Positions 1-8,700 of a stretch of 64,000 nt of DNA are shown one piece after another. How positions within the stretch are numbered: position 1 is the first letter of the stretch; each line of letters begins with the position of its first letter. The notes under the pieces were generated by a model. The model did not search any database. It was not told the origin of the DNA and saw only the letters and a program-made list of their open reading frames with translations. Position numbers and translations under genes: made by a program. The stretch comes from an uncultured Gemmata sp. (GTDB taxonomy: Bacteria; Planctomycetota; Planctomycetia; Gemmatales; Gemmataceae), in the NCBI GenBank assembly GCA_937924775.1, contig CALDUT010000004.1, forward strand, positions 124,001 to 188,000. Reading direction: 5' to 3'.

Positions 1-527
1 CGATCCTCATTCCCCCGTTTGATCATCCCGATGTCATCGCCGGCCAAGGGACCACCGCGGTGGAATTGCTGGACGATGTACCCGACCTCGACGCGATCAT
101 TGTTTGCGTCGGGGGTGGCGGACTGATCGCTGGCTGTACCATCGCCGCGCAGAGTATCAAACCAGGTCTTCGCATCTTCGGGGCCGAACCGAGCGGAGCC
201 GACGATGCCGCGCGTTCCAAAGCCGCCGGGCAGTGGCTGCCGCAAACCCACCCCAACACCATCGCCGATGGGTTGCTCACCAGTACTGGTCAACTGACTT
301 GGCCGGTGATTCGCGACCGTGTCGAACACATCTTCACCGTCAGCGATGAGGAAATTCGCTCCACCATGCGGCTTGTCTGGGAGCGGATGAAGCTGATCGT
401 CGAACCCAGTGGGGCCGTGGCCGCGGCCGTGGCACTCAGCGACGCCTTCCGGGCGATAACCGGGGTACACAAAGTCGGTGTGATCTTCAGCGGTGGCAAC
501 GTGAACTTGGACAAGTTGTATTGGTAA
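1..527 (+). CDS. PLP-dependent threonine/serine dehydratase family enzyme, 5' partial
   Basis: C-terminal part of a fold-type II pyridoxal-phosphate enzyme; the reading frame is open from base 3 and the start lies outside the window. The glycine loop CVGGGGLIAGC, which in this family holds the cofactor phosphate, is clear, and the protein ends with SGGNVNLDKLYW, matching the SGGN near the C-terminus of threonine dehydratases and serine racemases. No C-terminal ACT domain follows, so it resembles the short catabolic dehydratase/serine racemase group rather than biosynthetic IlvA. Expected reaction: deamination (or racemisation) of threonine or serine in the cytoplasm. The exact substrate cannot be told from this fragment. 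Confidence 0.85.
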   Translation, partial: ILIPPFDHPDVIAGQGTTAVELLDDVPDLDAIIVCVGGGGLIAGCTIAAQSIKPGLRIFGAEPSGADDAARSKAAGQWLPQTHPNTIADGLLTSTGQLTWPVIRDRVEHIFTVSDEEIRSTMRLVWERMKLIVEPSGAVAAAVALSDAFRAITGVHKVGVIFSGGNVNLDKLYW

Positions 528-602
528 TTGCATTCAGCCGCGGCGAATCACAAACCGTAGTGATCCACCAGGCGGCGGCTCGAAAACGCTAGCGACGAGT
601 AG

Positions 603-1172
603 TTGGGACGACCATACGCCGCATTCACCCTCAGAGAACAGGCCGTGTTGATTGTGATGGCCGGATTGCCAGGCACTGGCAAAAGTACGCTCGCCACGCG
701 GTTGGCGGAAGCTCTCCGAGCTGTGGTTCTCTCAAAAGATGTGGTTCGTGCAGTTCTCTTTCCACCGCCGGTACTCGATTATTCGCCCACTCAGGACGAA
801 ATCGCCATGACCGCGATTTACCACGCAACCGAGGTGATCCTACGCAGTTATCCGCGGCAGCCGATTATTCTCGACGGCCGCACCTTCAGCCAGCCGGGGC
901 AGTGGGAGCCTGTTCAGAAATTGGTCAATTCGCTCAACGTGTCGCCGGTGGTGATCGAGTGTGTTTGTTCCGACGATGTGGCGCGCCAACGCATTGCCCG
1001 CGATTATGCACGGGGCCACCATCTGGCCAAAAATCGTACACCGGAACTGTACGATCGAGTCCGAGCGGCGGCAGTGTCGCTGGCGGTTCCCCGGCTGACG
1101 CTTGATACCGGGGAACTTCCGACCGAGGAATGCGTTCGCCAAGCGTTGCAATACATTTTATCCCGGTGCTGA
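603..1172 (+). CDS. P-loop ATP-binding kinase (AAA_33 / zeta-toxin-like fold)
   Basis: Small cytoplasmic nucleotide kinase-like protein of up to 189 residues. A Walker A motif GLPGTGKST lies at the very N-terminus, followed by features of the AAA_33 group: VLSKDVVR after strand 2, IILDGRTF as the Walker B-like strand, and RQRIARD in the lid region. Such proteins phosphorylate small molecules or RNA ends; the substrate is unknown here. The start is uncertain: TTG at 603, GTG at 645 and ATG at 657 are in frame, and the later ones place the P-loop right at the N-terminus, as is common. It follows the dehydratase by about 75 bases on the same strand. Confidence 0.7.
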   Translation: MGRPYAAFTLREQAVLIVMAGLPGTGKSTLATRLAEALRAVVLSKDVVRAVLFPPPVLDYSPTQDEIAMTAIYHATEVILRSYPRQPIILDGRTFSQPGQWEPVQKLVNSLNVSPVVIECVCSDDVARQRIARDYARGHHLAKNRTPELYDRVRAAAVSLAVPRLTLDTGELPTEECVRQALQYILSRC

Positions 1173-1296
1173 AGCGAGGGCTGCCAGCACATGAATTACC
1201 CTCGCGTCAATTACCCTCGCGGTAGCCGGTGGCCCTGGAATTTTGGCGGGCAGCACATCCGGAGCTGGAGAACTCCTTTCAGGGGGCCCCCGGGAG

Positions 1297-3456
1297 CTAC
1301 TTCGCCGGCAGCATGGGGGCCGGCTGAGCAGCGATTTTGAGTTTCTCCAGGGTGGCTTTGGCTGCGGCCAGTTCCGCGGTGGCGGCGTCGAGGGCGGCTT
1401 TGGCGGTGGCAACTTCCGCGGTGGCGGCGTCGAGGGCGGCTTTGGCCGGGGCCACGGCGTCGGTCGCGGGCTTGACCATCGGCATCAACTCCGCGACTTT
1501 CTTTTGATTCGCCGCCACTTGGGCCATGGCCTCGGTGTAGGTTTTGAAGTGGAGGGCGAATTGCTCTTGCGCGGCTTTGAGCGTGGCCGCGGCGTCGGTG
1601 GCCGATTTTTTGGCCTTGTCGAGTTCGCTGGTGAGTGCGGTGAGAGTGTCGGCCTTCTTTTTGGAGATGGCGGCCAGTTCGGCATTCTCTGGGGTTTTGG
1701 CGGCGGCTTCTGCCAGTGCTTTCGCTGCTGCAGTTTCCGCATTCACAAGCACTTCGAGCGCGGCGGCTTTGTCGGCGGCGGTTTTGGCGAGCGGGGCGGC
1801 TTGATCGGCGGCGGCTTTGGCCGCGTCCATTTGCGCTTTGGCCGCGGTGGCGGTGGCAGTGGCGTCGGTCACGATTTTTTGCGCCGCGGCCAGTTCCGCA
1901 TTGATCTTGTTCAGATTCGCGACAGCCGCGGTGTGAGTGTCGGTTGCGGTTTTGGCTTTCTGAACGGCCGCATCGTAAGCGGCTTGCGCGGTATTCACTT
2001 TCGTTTGCACGGCCGTGAACGTGGCTTCGGCCTGCTTGAGCCGTTCGGCCGCCGATGACGGGTTGGCGTCGAACGTGGCGACGACTTTGGCGTCGGCGGT
2101 GGCCCACGCTTTCACCGTGCCGCTCCAATCGCCCGCGATGACCCGGGCGTTATCGTGCGTGACCGCGACACGCAGCCCCAGATCCGGGAGGGCTTCGAAC
2201 GTCTTCTGGGCGGCCCCGTTTTGGTCCCACAGTTTGGTGATTTTGTCGCGGCCGGTGGTGGCGAGTTTGCCATCGTGGGTGAACCGGACCGACGCCGTAC
2301 CGCCCGGGTGCGCGTTCCAGCTTTTCAGTTGCGTGCCGTTTTCCATCTCCCACAACCGCACGGTGGTATCTTCGCTGGCGGTGGCCAGAACGTTTGAATC
2401 GTCTCGCCACGACACATCGGTGATCATCGCCGTATGACCGCGGAGGGCGTAGAACTCCCGCCCGGTGAAGGCTTCCCAGACAAACACGCCACCGTTGCGG
2501 TCGCCGGTGGCCAAGAGCACACCATCGGGGCTGAATTCCACCGCGGTTACCCAATCGGTGTGTTTTTTGATTTCGTGAACGACAGAACCATCGGCTGTGG
2601 AGTAGACCCGCACAATCTTCGACGGACTGCCGACCGCGATCAGCGTTTGGTCTGCGGAAATGTCGGCGGCGAGAATGGCGTCGTTTTCAATGCCGACTTC
2701 GAGAACCTTCTCACCGGTTTCAATTTTGTACAGGACCGCTTTCCCGGATTGTCCGCCGCGGCCACCGGCCACCAGCAGCAACTTCGCATTGCGGGAAAAC
2801 CGAAGGCTGTGAATTTGCCCGTGTTCGAAGGGCAAAAAGCCGAGGAGTTCACCGGTTTCGGTGTGGTAGAGGATCACCTGCTTCTGCCCGCCGACGGCTA
2901 CCAGTGGCGCCCACGGGCTGGCTGCCAGGGCGAGAATCGCCCCGGGGCGACGGGCACGGACCGGCGGATCGAGCTTCAGTTGCCCGGGTTGCGGCATCGG
3001 CGGCGGTCCCTCGGGCCGACCTCGGACGAGGGATTTCAAGCCGATGTCGGTATTTTTGGGGGTGACCACCACTTTGCTAGCGGCGTTTTGCCGAGCCCCC
3101 TGTTCGATCCACAGTTTGATGATGGCCAGTTTGTCGTCGGGCATCTTGTTGCCGCTGGGGGGCATTTTCGGCTCTTCGAGGTGGGCCGAAAGCGTGTAAA
3201 TCCGCGATCCCGATGGATCACCGGGCTTGACTACCGCCCCGGAGGAGCCGCCCTGATTCATCGCGGCATAGCTGGCGAGGTTGAGATCGCCTTTCTGCTT
3301 GTCGTTTCCGTGACAGTTGATGCAGTGTTGTTTGACGATGGGCAGAATATCGTCGTCGTAGGTGGGGTTTTTGGCGTCGGCGAGCAACCGGGATTGACCC
3401 GCAAGGCTGCCCAACGCCATGGCCCAACCAAGGAATTTGCAGACCATCCGATTCAT
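1297..3456 (-). CDS. WD40-repeat protein with N-terminal cytochrome c domain and Ala-rich coiled-coil tail
   Basis: Last gene of a four-gene minus-strand operon. The 719-residue product has a signal peptide (about residues 1-26), then a planctomycete-type c-cytochrome segment with CINCH at 45-49, and a WD40 beta-propeller from roughly 170 to 450 (for example VTAVEFSPDG, ATASEDTTVRLWE). The last 250 residues are Ala/Lys/Thr-rich coiled coil ending in near-identical 14-residue repeats (AKAALDAATAEVAT and AKAALDAATAELAA). The product should be exported and may bind haem. The start at 3456 has GAGG about 11 bases upstream. The fused tail is unusual; cytochrome-WD40 proteins are common in planctomycetes but their function is not established. 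Confidence 0.85.
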   Translation of the reverse strand: MNRMVCKFLGWAMALGSLAGQSRLLADAKNPTYDDDILPIVKQHCINCHGNDKQKGDLNLASYAAMNQGGSSGAVVKPGDPSGSRIYTLSAHLEEPKMPPSGNKMPDDKLAIIKLWIEQGARQNAASKVVVTPKNTDIGLKSLVRGRPEGPPPMPQPGQLKLDPPVRARRPGAILALAASPWAPLVAVGGQKQVILYHTETGELLGFLPFEHGQIHSLRFSRNAKLLLVAGGRGGQSGKAVLYKIETGEKVLEVGIENDAILAADISADQTLIAVGSPSKIVRVYSTADGSVVHEIKKHTDWVTAVEFSPDGVLLATGDRNGGVFVWEAFTGREFYALRGHTAMITDVSWRDDSNVLATASEDTTVRLWEMENGTQLKSWNAHPGGTASVRFTHDGKLATTGRDKITKLWDQNGAAQKTFEALPDLGLRVAVTHDNARVIAGDWSGTVKAWATADAKVVATFDANPSSAAERLKQAEATFTAVQTKVNTAQAAYDAAVQKAKTATDTHTAAVANLNKINAELAAAQKIVTDATATATAAKAQMDAAKAAADQAAPLAKTAADKAAALEVLVNAETAAAKALAEAAAKTPENAELAAISKKKADTLTALTSELDKAKKSATDAAATLKAAQEQFALHFKTYTEAMAQVAANQKKVAELMPMVKPATDAVAPAKAALDAATAEVATAKAALDAATAELAAAKATLEKLKIAAQPAPMLPAK

Positions 3457-3528
3457 TCTGAAATCCTCACCAATGTTCGCTCGGGGTGGACTCGGGGTGC
3501 GAGCCGCCAGGATCGACCGATGGTTTGA

Positions 3529-5946
3529 TCAGTGATTGAACATGAACTCCCGGGAGTTCAGAATAGCCCAGAAAACGTCTTCGAGGGCTTGCTGTTTATT
3601 GGGCGATTGATCGACCAACGACAGTAGCCGTTCGAGTTCCTCGGCTTTCGGCGGGCGGGTGAGGGCGCGGATGTACAAGTATTCGATAATCTGCGCCGGG
3701 GTTTTCTTTTCTTGCAGCAACTTGCCGACAATGTTGCCTTCGCGAATCTTCGGTTCGACGGTGTTGCCGTTGAGCAAATGCAGGCTTTGCGACAGGGTCG
3801 GTTCGAGGCGGACTTCACAGGAACAAACACTTTCGCGTGTGGGGCGGCCGAAAGTGGTCAGGAAGTAGGTGGTGGTAGAACCATCGGCGATTTGCACAGC
3901 CCGGGCTCCCAAGGGCAGACCGACGAACTTGTTCTTGGTGTTGGTCACCTGGGTGATGATGTCGAGCATGGTTTCTGCGCGGATGCGGCGAATCGGACCG
4001 CGGGCGAAGTTACGCGTGTCGTTTTCATTGGTCGGAGTGGTGGCCGTGCTGCGCTGGTAGGTCTGCGAGGTGCAGATGTCCTTCACCAGTTTCTTGAAGT
4101 CGTACTTGTATTCGGTGAAGCGTTTGCCGAGTTCGTCCAGCAGTTCCTGATTACTGGCGGGATTGGAGATCCGCACATCATCGACCGGGTCGATAATGCC
4201 TTGGCCAAAGAAGTGATTCCACACGATATTGGCGAGATTTTTGGCAAAGTACGGGTTATCGGGGCTGGCTAGCCATTGAGCCAGCACTTCACGGCGGTCT
4301 TTACCAGCCACATCGGCTTCCACGCCGCCGAGGAATTTCGGCTTCATGGGCCGGCGATGGACTGGGTGGTTCACCTCACCACCGCCGCTATTGAAGATCA
4401 CCACTTCCCGCGGATCGTCCGCGGCTTTGCGGCCCACTTGTGTGAAGAAGCTGGCGAAGCCGTAGTAGTCGTCCATGGTCCAGCGGTCAAAGGGGTGGTT
4501 GTGACACTGGGCGCACTGAATCCGCATGCCCATGAACACCTGGGCGACATTTTCCGTGATTTTCAGCACATCGCGTTCGATCTGATAGTAGTTCGTGGCC
4601 GGGTTTTTGAACGTGCCGCCGCTGGCGCTGAGTAGTTCTTTGACCCATTCGTTGGTGGGTATGTTCCGAGCGATCTTGTCTTGCAGCCAATTGTAGTACA
4701 GCAACATGGCTTTGTAGCTGACCTGGTTCGACGAGCGGATTTGCAGCAACTCGGCCCACTTCAGCACCCATAATTCTGCGAATTCCTTGCGATCAAGCAG
4801 TTCGTCGATGAGCAATTCGCGTTTGTTGGGCAGTGTGGACACCATGAAGCGGGCGTACTCATCCGGCGTGGGCAGTTGCCCAGTGATGTCGAGATAGACG
4901 CGACGGATGAAGGTGGAGTCGTCGCAGGAGCCGCTCGGTTCGATGCGGAGTTTCTTGAGTTTGGCGTTGACGAGGGTATCGATATAGTTGTTTTCCGGCG
5001 GGTTTTTCCATTCAAACTGCAAGCCTTTGGGCAGGGTGATGAAGGGTACACCGATGGTGAAGGTGTGGAAGCGGGCCATGATGAAGGCTTCCCCGCGTTC
5101 ACCGGCGGTGACGGTGCCATCGCCCTCGGCGGCGATTTTGGCCACGGTATCGTTATTGCTCAAAAACAGCGCCAACGACGTGACGTCGCGATCGGTGCCA
5201 TCTGAATATTTCGCGCGGACAATAATTCGCTGGGTTTCGCCGCGGCCCTCAAGTACCGCCGACGGGGGGAAGACTTCCATACTCACCGGCAGGGCGATAT
5301 CGGGCTTATCGAGCGGGGCTCCGGCTTCGAGCCAACGGATGAGGGTTTGGTGGTATTCGTCGCCGATTTTGATCTTCTGCCCGCCGGTGTGCGGCACCTG
5401 GCCGGTGGCTTTTTCGATCAGCAGGCTTTCGGCAGGCAAGGCGAGATTAATCCGCCGGCCGCTCAGTTCACGGGTGAGTCGGTAGTGGTCGCCTTCGGGG
5501 TCGAAGCCAAACAGCGACAGCCGGAAACCATCTTTGCCACGGGCGGCACCGTGGCAGCCGCCGGCGTTGCAGCCGGCCCGCATGAAAACGGGCATGACGT
5601 CTTGCTTGAAGGAAATGGGCCGGTCGTCTTTCGCTTGGATCACTTTGACCGGGATTGTGACCGTTTGTTCGCCCCAGCGAACGTGCATTTCGGTGGTGCC
5701 GTCGGCTACCGGAAACACGGTGGAGCCTTCGAGTTTCACTAGCGCCGGGTTGGCGAAACTCACTTGAGCCTGAGTCGTCACATCCCGGGTGATGCCGCCG
5801 GGTTGGGTCAGCTGCACGATGAAAGATTGCCGGTCACGGGCGGTTTCGAGGTTGATGTCCGGCGGGTAGACCGCGATGGTCTGGGCCAACGCTGGACACC
5901 AACTCACGACCAGAACACCGAGCGCAAGCAGGTAAGCGAATCGCAT
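3529..5946 (-). CDS. DUF1549/DUF1553 planctomycete cytochrome-like protein
   Basis: Exported 805-residue protein; the start at 5946 is chosen because AGGAGG lies about 10 bases upstream and a signal peptide (MRFAYLLALGVL...ALAQ) begins there, although the frame is open further upstream. An Ig-like N-terminal domain is followed by a haem-like CNAGGCH motif (C126, C131, H132; CX4CH), then DUF1549 with QCAQCHNHPFDRW and DUF1553 toward the C-terminus, including FLTTFGRPTRESVCSCE and the terminal NSREFMFNH. These paired domains are a planctomycete/verrucomicrobial hallmark of unproven function, probably periplasmic redox proteins tied to polymer breakdown. It lies between the PPC-domain gene and the WD40/cytochrome gene, 90 bases from each. 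Confidence 0.88.
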   Translation of the reverse strand: MRFAYLLALGVLVVSWCPALAQTIAVYPPDINLETARDRQSFIVQLTQPGGITRDVTTQAQVSFANPALVKLEGSTVFPVADGTTEMHVRWGEQTVTIPVKVIQAKDDRPISFKQDVMPVFMRAGCNAGGCHGAARGKDGFRLSLFGFDPEGDHYRLTRELSGRRINLALPAESLLIEKATGQVPHTGGQKIKIGDEYHQTLIRWLEAGAPLDKPDIALPVSMEVFPPSAVLEGRGETQRIIVRAKYSDGTDRDVTSLALFLSNNDTVAKIAAEGDGTVTAGERGEAFIMARFHTFTIGVPFITLPKGLQFEWKNPPENNYIDTLVNAKLKKLRIEPSGSCDDSTFIRRVYLDITGQLPTPDEYARFMVSTLPNKRELLIDELLDRKEFAELWVLKWAELLQIRSSNQVSYKAMLLYYNWLQDKIARNIPTNEWVKELLSASGGTFKNPATNYYQIERDVLKITENVAQVFMGMRIQCAQCHNHPFDRWTMDDYYGFASFFTQVGRKAADDPREVVIFNSGGGEVNHPVHRRPMKPKFLGGVEADVAGKDRREVLAQWLASPDNPYFAKNLANIVWNHFFGQGIIDPVDDVRISNPASNQELLDELGKRFTEYKYDFKKLVKDICTSQTYQRSTATTPTNENDTRNFARGPIRRIRAETMLDIITQVTNTKNKFVGLPLGARAVQIADGSTTTYFLTTFGRPTRESVCSCEVRLEPTLSQSLHLLNGNTVEPKIREGNIVGKLLQEKKTPAQIIEYLYIRALTRPPKAEELERLLSLVDQSPNKQQALEDVFWAILNSREFMFNH

Positions 5947-6037
5947 GTTGTCGAACCTCCTGCGGCACAAGTGGTGTATGGGTTCCAAGTTGGTGACGGT
6001 TAATTTCGGGCTACCCCGCGCCAACTTCTGGGGATGA

Positions 6038-8536
6038 TTACTTCTTCGGCTCATCTTTCTTGGGTGCGGGTTGACCCTGCCGGGCGGCTTTTTCGCGTTC
6101 TTCGGCTTCTTTGCGCAGTTGTTCGAGCCGTGTCAGGCGTTGGGGGGGCATGTCGGTTTTCGGTGGCGGGTTCGGCGTCGGTGGCGGCGTGGGGGTAGTC
6201 GCGACCTTGGGCGGCAGGGGGGCGTCGATACGCAGTTGTGTTCCCCCGGTATTGCCGACGATAGTTTCGCCGTCTTTGACAATCACGACCTGGGCATAAA
6301 CGCCGTGCTGCCCCACTGGGCTGGTTTTGTCCGCCACGATCGGGACAGCGCATTCTTTCGTATCTTTCGTAATTTCCAGCACCGGGGCGCTGACTTTGGC
6401 CGGTAGGCCGATGAGCGAGACCTTGGCGGTTCCTTCAAACGGGGTGTTGACCGTCACTTTGCAGAACAGTTGGGTTTCTTGGCCTTGCTCGACCGCGGGG
6501 CGTTCCATGGTCAACGTCACGAACGGCACGGCCACTTCGAGGGTGAACAGTTGACTGGCGGTCCACACCGGGCCTTTGCCGGCGTCAGCGACCGCGTGAA
6601 GCACGGTCTTCCACTTCCTTGGGGTGGCATTGGGGGCCGCGTTCATCGGCAGGACGCATTCGGTTTGCCCTTCGGGAATCACCGCTGAGCTTTGAATCCC
6701 AATCCCCGGGGGCGTCCAGAGTGGGAATACCGTGATGGCTCCCCGGAAGCCCTCGGCCCGCTTGGCCACCACCCGCAGGTTGTATGAGCCGTTCTGCACA
6801 AGCGGAACTTTTGGTTCAATCACTTCGATCGAGTACGGCGCCGCTTCCCCCACCGCGACGGCAGTGCGGTCGAAGGAGTGCCGCATGAACGGCGTGTTGT
6901 TCGGACCTACGCTGAAGACCGCGTCGAACGCCGTTTGGCTGGGTACGGGGGACTTAGGGTCGGTGTGGGTGGCGGTGATGGCGGTCAGGCCGCCGCCCAC
7001 GGGGGCGTCGGGCTGGGCTTCCAGCACCACGGGCAGAATGTTCAGCCCCGGTTCGAGCGTTTCTGCACGGACCGTGACCCCCGGGGGCAGTTTCTCGAAA
7101 CCGATGGTCAGCGGGCCGCCAAAATCGGCCCGGTTGGCGATCACCAACGTGGCGTAACGGCCACCGCGGGGAACGGTGATTGTTTGCCGGTCTTGATTCA
7201 ATGGGTTATTGCCATCAACCCGGGGGATGGTTGTTGTCACTGAGGGTTGCACCGGCGTGATTTCCACGCGGTAAAAGTAGTCGGCCCCGCCTTTATTGAG
7301 GTGGTCGCGAATCCACAGCGTGTATTCACCATCCGCGGGTACACTGAAGCGGACGTAGCTATCGGGGCCGGCATAATCGTCGTTGGACACGATCACGTTA
7401 CCATTGGCGTTGCCCACATACAGAACCGGGTCCAACGGCGAGCCGATACGCCGGGCGTAGCAGTGGATGTCGAAAACTTGCCCTTTTTGAGCGGTGAATT
7501 TGAAGAAATCGGTTTCACCGGCTTGGGCGATGACGCCGTTGAAAGCTCCCGGGGCCGGGCCCGGCGTCGCAGCGGCCAGACTGGTGTTGGTCCCGCTTTC
7601 CAAAACATTTGGCAAATCCGTGACCCGGAACGCAAACCCTGTGGGGGCAATACCTTCCGAGGTTTGACAATGCAGCCGCCAGTGCGACTCTGGCTTCTCG
7701 GGCAGTTTCACCTTCTGCTGAATGGGACCGCTGGGGTCGCCCAGGAAGGTCACTTCCAACTCCTCGCCTGGCTTTCCACCCGCGGGGAACACCGCGGTGG
7801 GACGCGGAAAGGTACCCACATGGAGGCGGTACTGACACGCGGCGTTCCCGCCGTAGGCGCTTTCCCGCACTTGGATGATGTACTTCCCGTCGGCGGGAAC
7901 CACGATCGAACAGCCACCGTCTTGCGCGGTCAGTGGCGAATCGTCGCCGGTGGCCAACTCGAACCGCCGGGCATCCAGAATCGCAACATACGGATCAAAG
8001 AAAGTAGTACCCAGCCGCATCCCTTCCACTTCTACAGACAACCGCTGGCCTTTTTTGCATTCGACCACGAAGTAATCCTGATCCTCGTTGTCGATCACCC
8101 CCTGCACGGTGACATTGAGCGGAATCGGCTGCGGTTTGTCGAATTCGCTATTGGGTTCGGCTTCCGCAACCACCGGTAACGCCCCGACCCGGAAGGTTCG
8201 CAGTTCGGAAATGCCGCTGGCCGTGCGGACACGGAAGGCGTGTTCGCCCAACCGACACTCCGACGCGATGGCCACCCGCACCTTCAGTGTCGTATCGGAA
8301 ACGACTTCGAGCTTTTGAACGGTAATCCCCGGATAGTACACCAGAACTTCCTGAGCGTCGCTCAGCCGGGCACCCGAAAAGACCAGTTCCACCTCCGTGC
8401 CCCGCTGCGCCCCTTGCGGTTGAATCATGCTGAGGGCCGGCGAGGCCGCGACAAGGGACGAACCCCCGCCCAGACACACAGCCACGGCGAACAACCACGG
8501 CAAAAACGGATAGCATCGCGGACGCTGAGTCATCAT
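6038..8536 (-). CDS. PPC-domain (pre-peptidase C-terminal) secreted protein
   Basis: Secreted 832-residue protein. A start at 8536 (ATGATG, Met-Met-Thr-Gln) places a signal peptide (FLPWLFAVAVCLGGGSSLVAA) at the N-terminus. Tandem beta-sandwich domains follow: an IPT-like domain (LSMIQPQGAQRGTEVELVFSG), then at least two PPC domains (PNSEFDKPQPIPLNVTVQG...DYFVVECKKGQRLSVEVEG; ...ETDFFKFTAQKGQVFDIHCYA) and Ig-like repeats. The C-terminus is a Pro-rich linker and a Lys/Glu-rich tail. No catalytic motif is visible, so a binding or scaffold role is likely. It is the second gene of the operon, following the DUF1501 gene after a 164-base spacer that holds hairpins, and this gene order is typical of planctomycetes. 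Confidence 0.85.
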   Translation of the reverse strand: MMTQRPRCYPFLPWLFAVAVCLGGGSSLVAASPALSMIQPQGAQRGTEVELVFSGARLSDAQEVLVYYPGITVQKLEVVSDTTLKVRVAIASECRLGEHAFRVRTASGISELRTFRVGALPVVAEAEPNSEFDKPQPIPLNVTVQGVIDNEDQDYFVVECKKGQRLSVEVEGMRLGTTFFDPYVAILDARRFELATGDDSPLTAQDGGCSIVVPADGKYIIQVRESAYGGNAACQYRLHVGTFPRPTAVFPAGGKPGEELEVTFLGDPSGPIQQKVKLPEKPESHWRLHCQTSEGIAPTGFAFRVTDLPNVLESGTNTSLAAATPGPAPGAFNGVIAQAGETDFFKFTAQKGQVFDIHCYARRIGSPLDPVLYVGNANGNVIVSNDDYAGPDSYVRFSVPADGEYTLWIRDHLNKGGADYFYRVEITPVQPSVTTTIPRVDGNNPLNQDRQTITVPRGGRYATLVIANRADFGGPLTIGFEKLPPGVTVRAETLEPGLNILPVVLEAQPDAPVGGGLTAITATHTDPKSPVPSQTAFDAVFSVGPNNTPFMRHSFDRTAVAVGEAAPYSIEVIEPKVPLVQNGSYNLRVVAKRAEGFRGAITVFPLWTPPGIGIQSSAVIPEGQTECVLPMNAAPNATPRKWKTVLHAVADAGKGPVWTASQLFTLEVAVPFVTLTMERPAVEQGQETQLFCKVTVNTPFEGTAKVSLIGLPAKVSAPVLEITKDTKECAVPIVADKTSPVGQHGVYAQVVIVKDGETIVGNTGGTQLRIDAPLPPKVATTPTPPPTPNPPPKTDMPPQRLTRLEQLRKEAEEREKAARQGQPAPKKDEPKK

Positions 8537-8558
8537 GGCGGTTTTTCCACACGGTGGC

Positions 8559-8662
8559 TTTGTGAAACTTCGCACAAGCTCCCCACAGAGGAGCGTGGGG
8601 GGCACGTCGCCCCGAGCAGACCGGCGGCGGGTGAGTTTGTGAAACGTCGCACAAACTCACCC
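8559..8662. repeat. Duplicated hairpin element in the DUF1501-PPC spacer
   Basis: Two related copies of TTTGTGAAAC(T/G)TCGCACAA lie 77 bases apart (from 8559 and from 8636). The second sits in a perfect 13-base inverted repeat: GGGTGAGTTTGTG at 8629-8641, loop of 8, CACAAACTCACCC at 8650-8662. The first has a bulged version. A third hairpin, CCCCAC/GTGGGG, occupies 8581-8600. All are inside the operon, 40 bases after the DUF1501 stop, so they may set relative expression by partial termination or RNA processing. No T-run follows on the minus strand. Confidence 0.6.
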
Positions 8663-8700
8663 CCGGGGTTGGATTGGCCAACTTTTGGAACTCGGAGCTG

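Noticed and set aside
1243-2058. Plus-strand Gly/Arg-rich frame opposite the WD40 protein
   Set aside because: Glycine-rich content follows from the Ala-rich coding on the minus strand; it is a shadow of the repeats.
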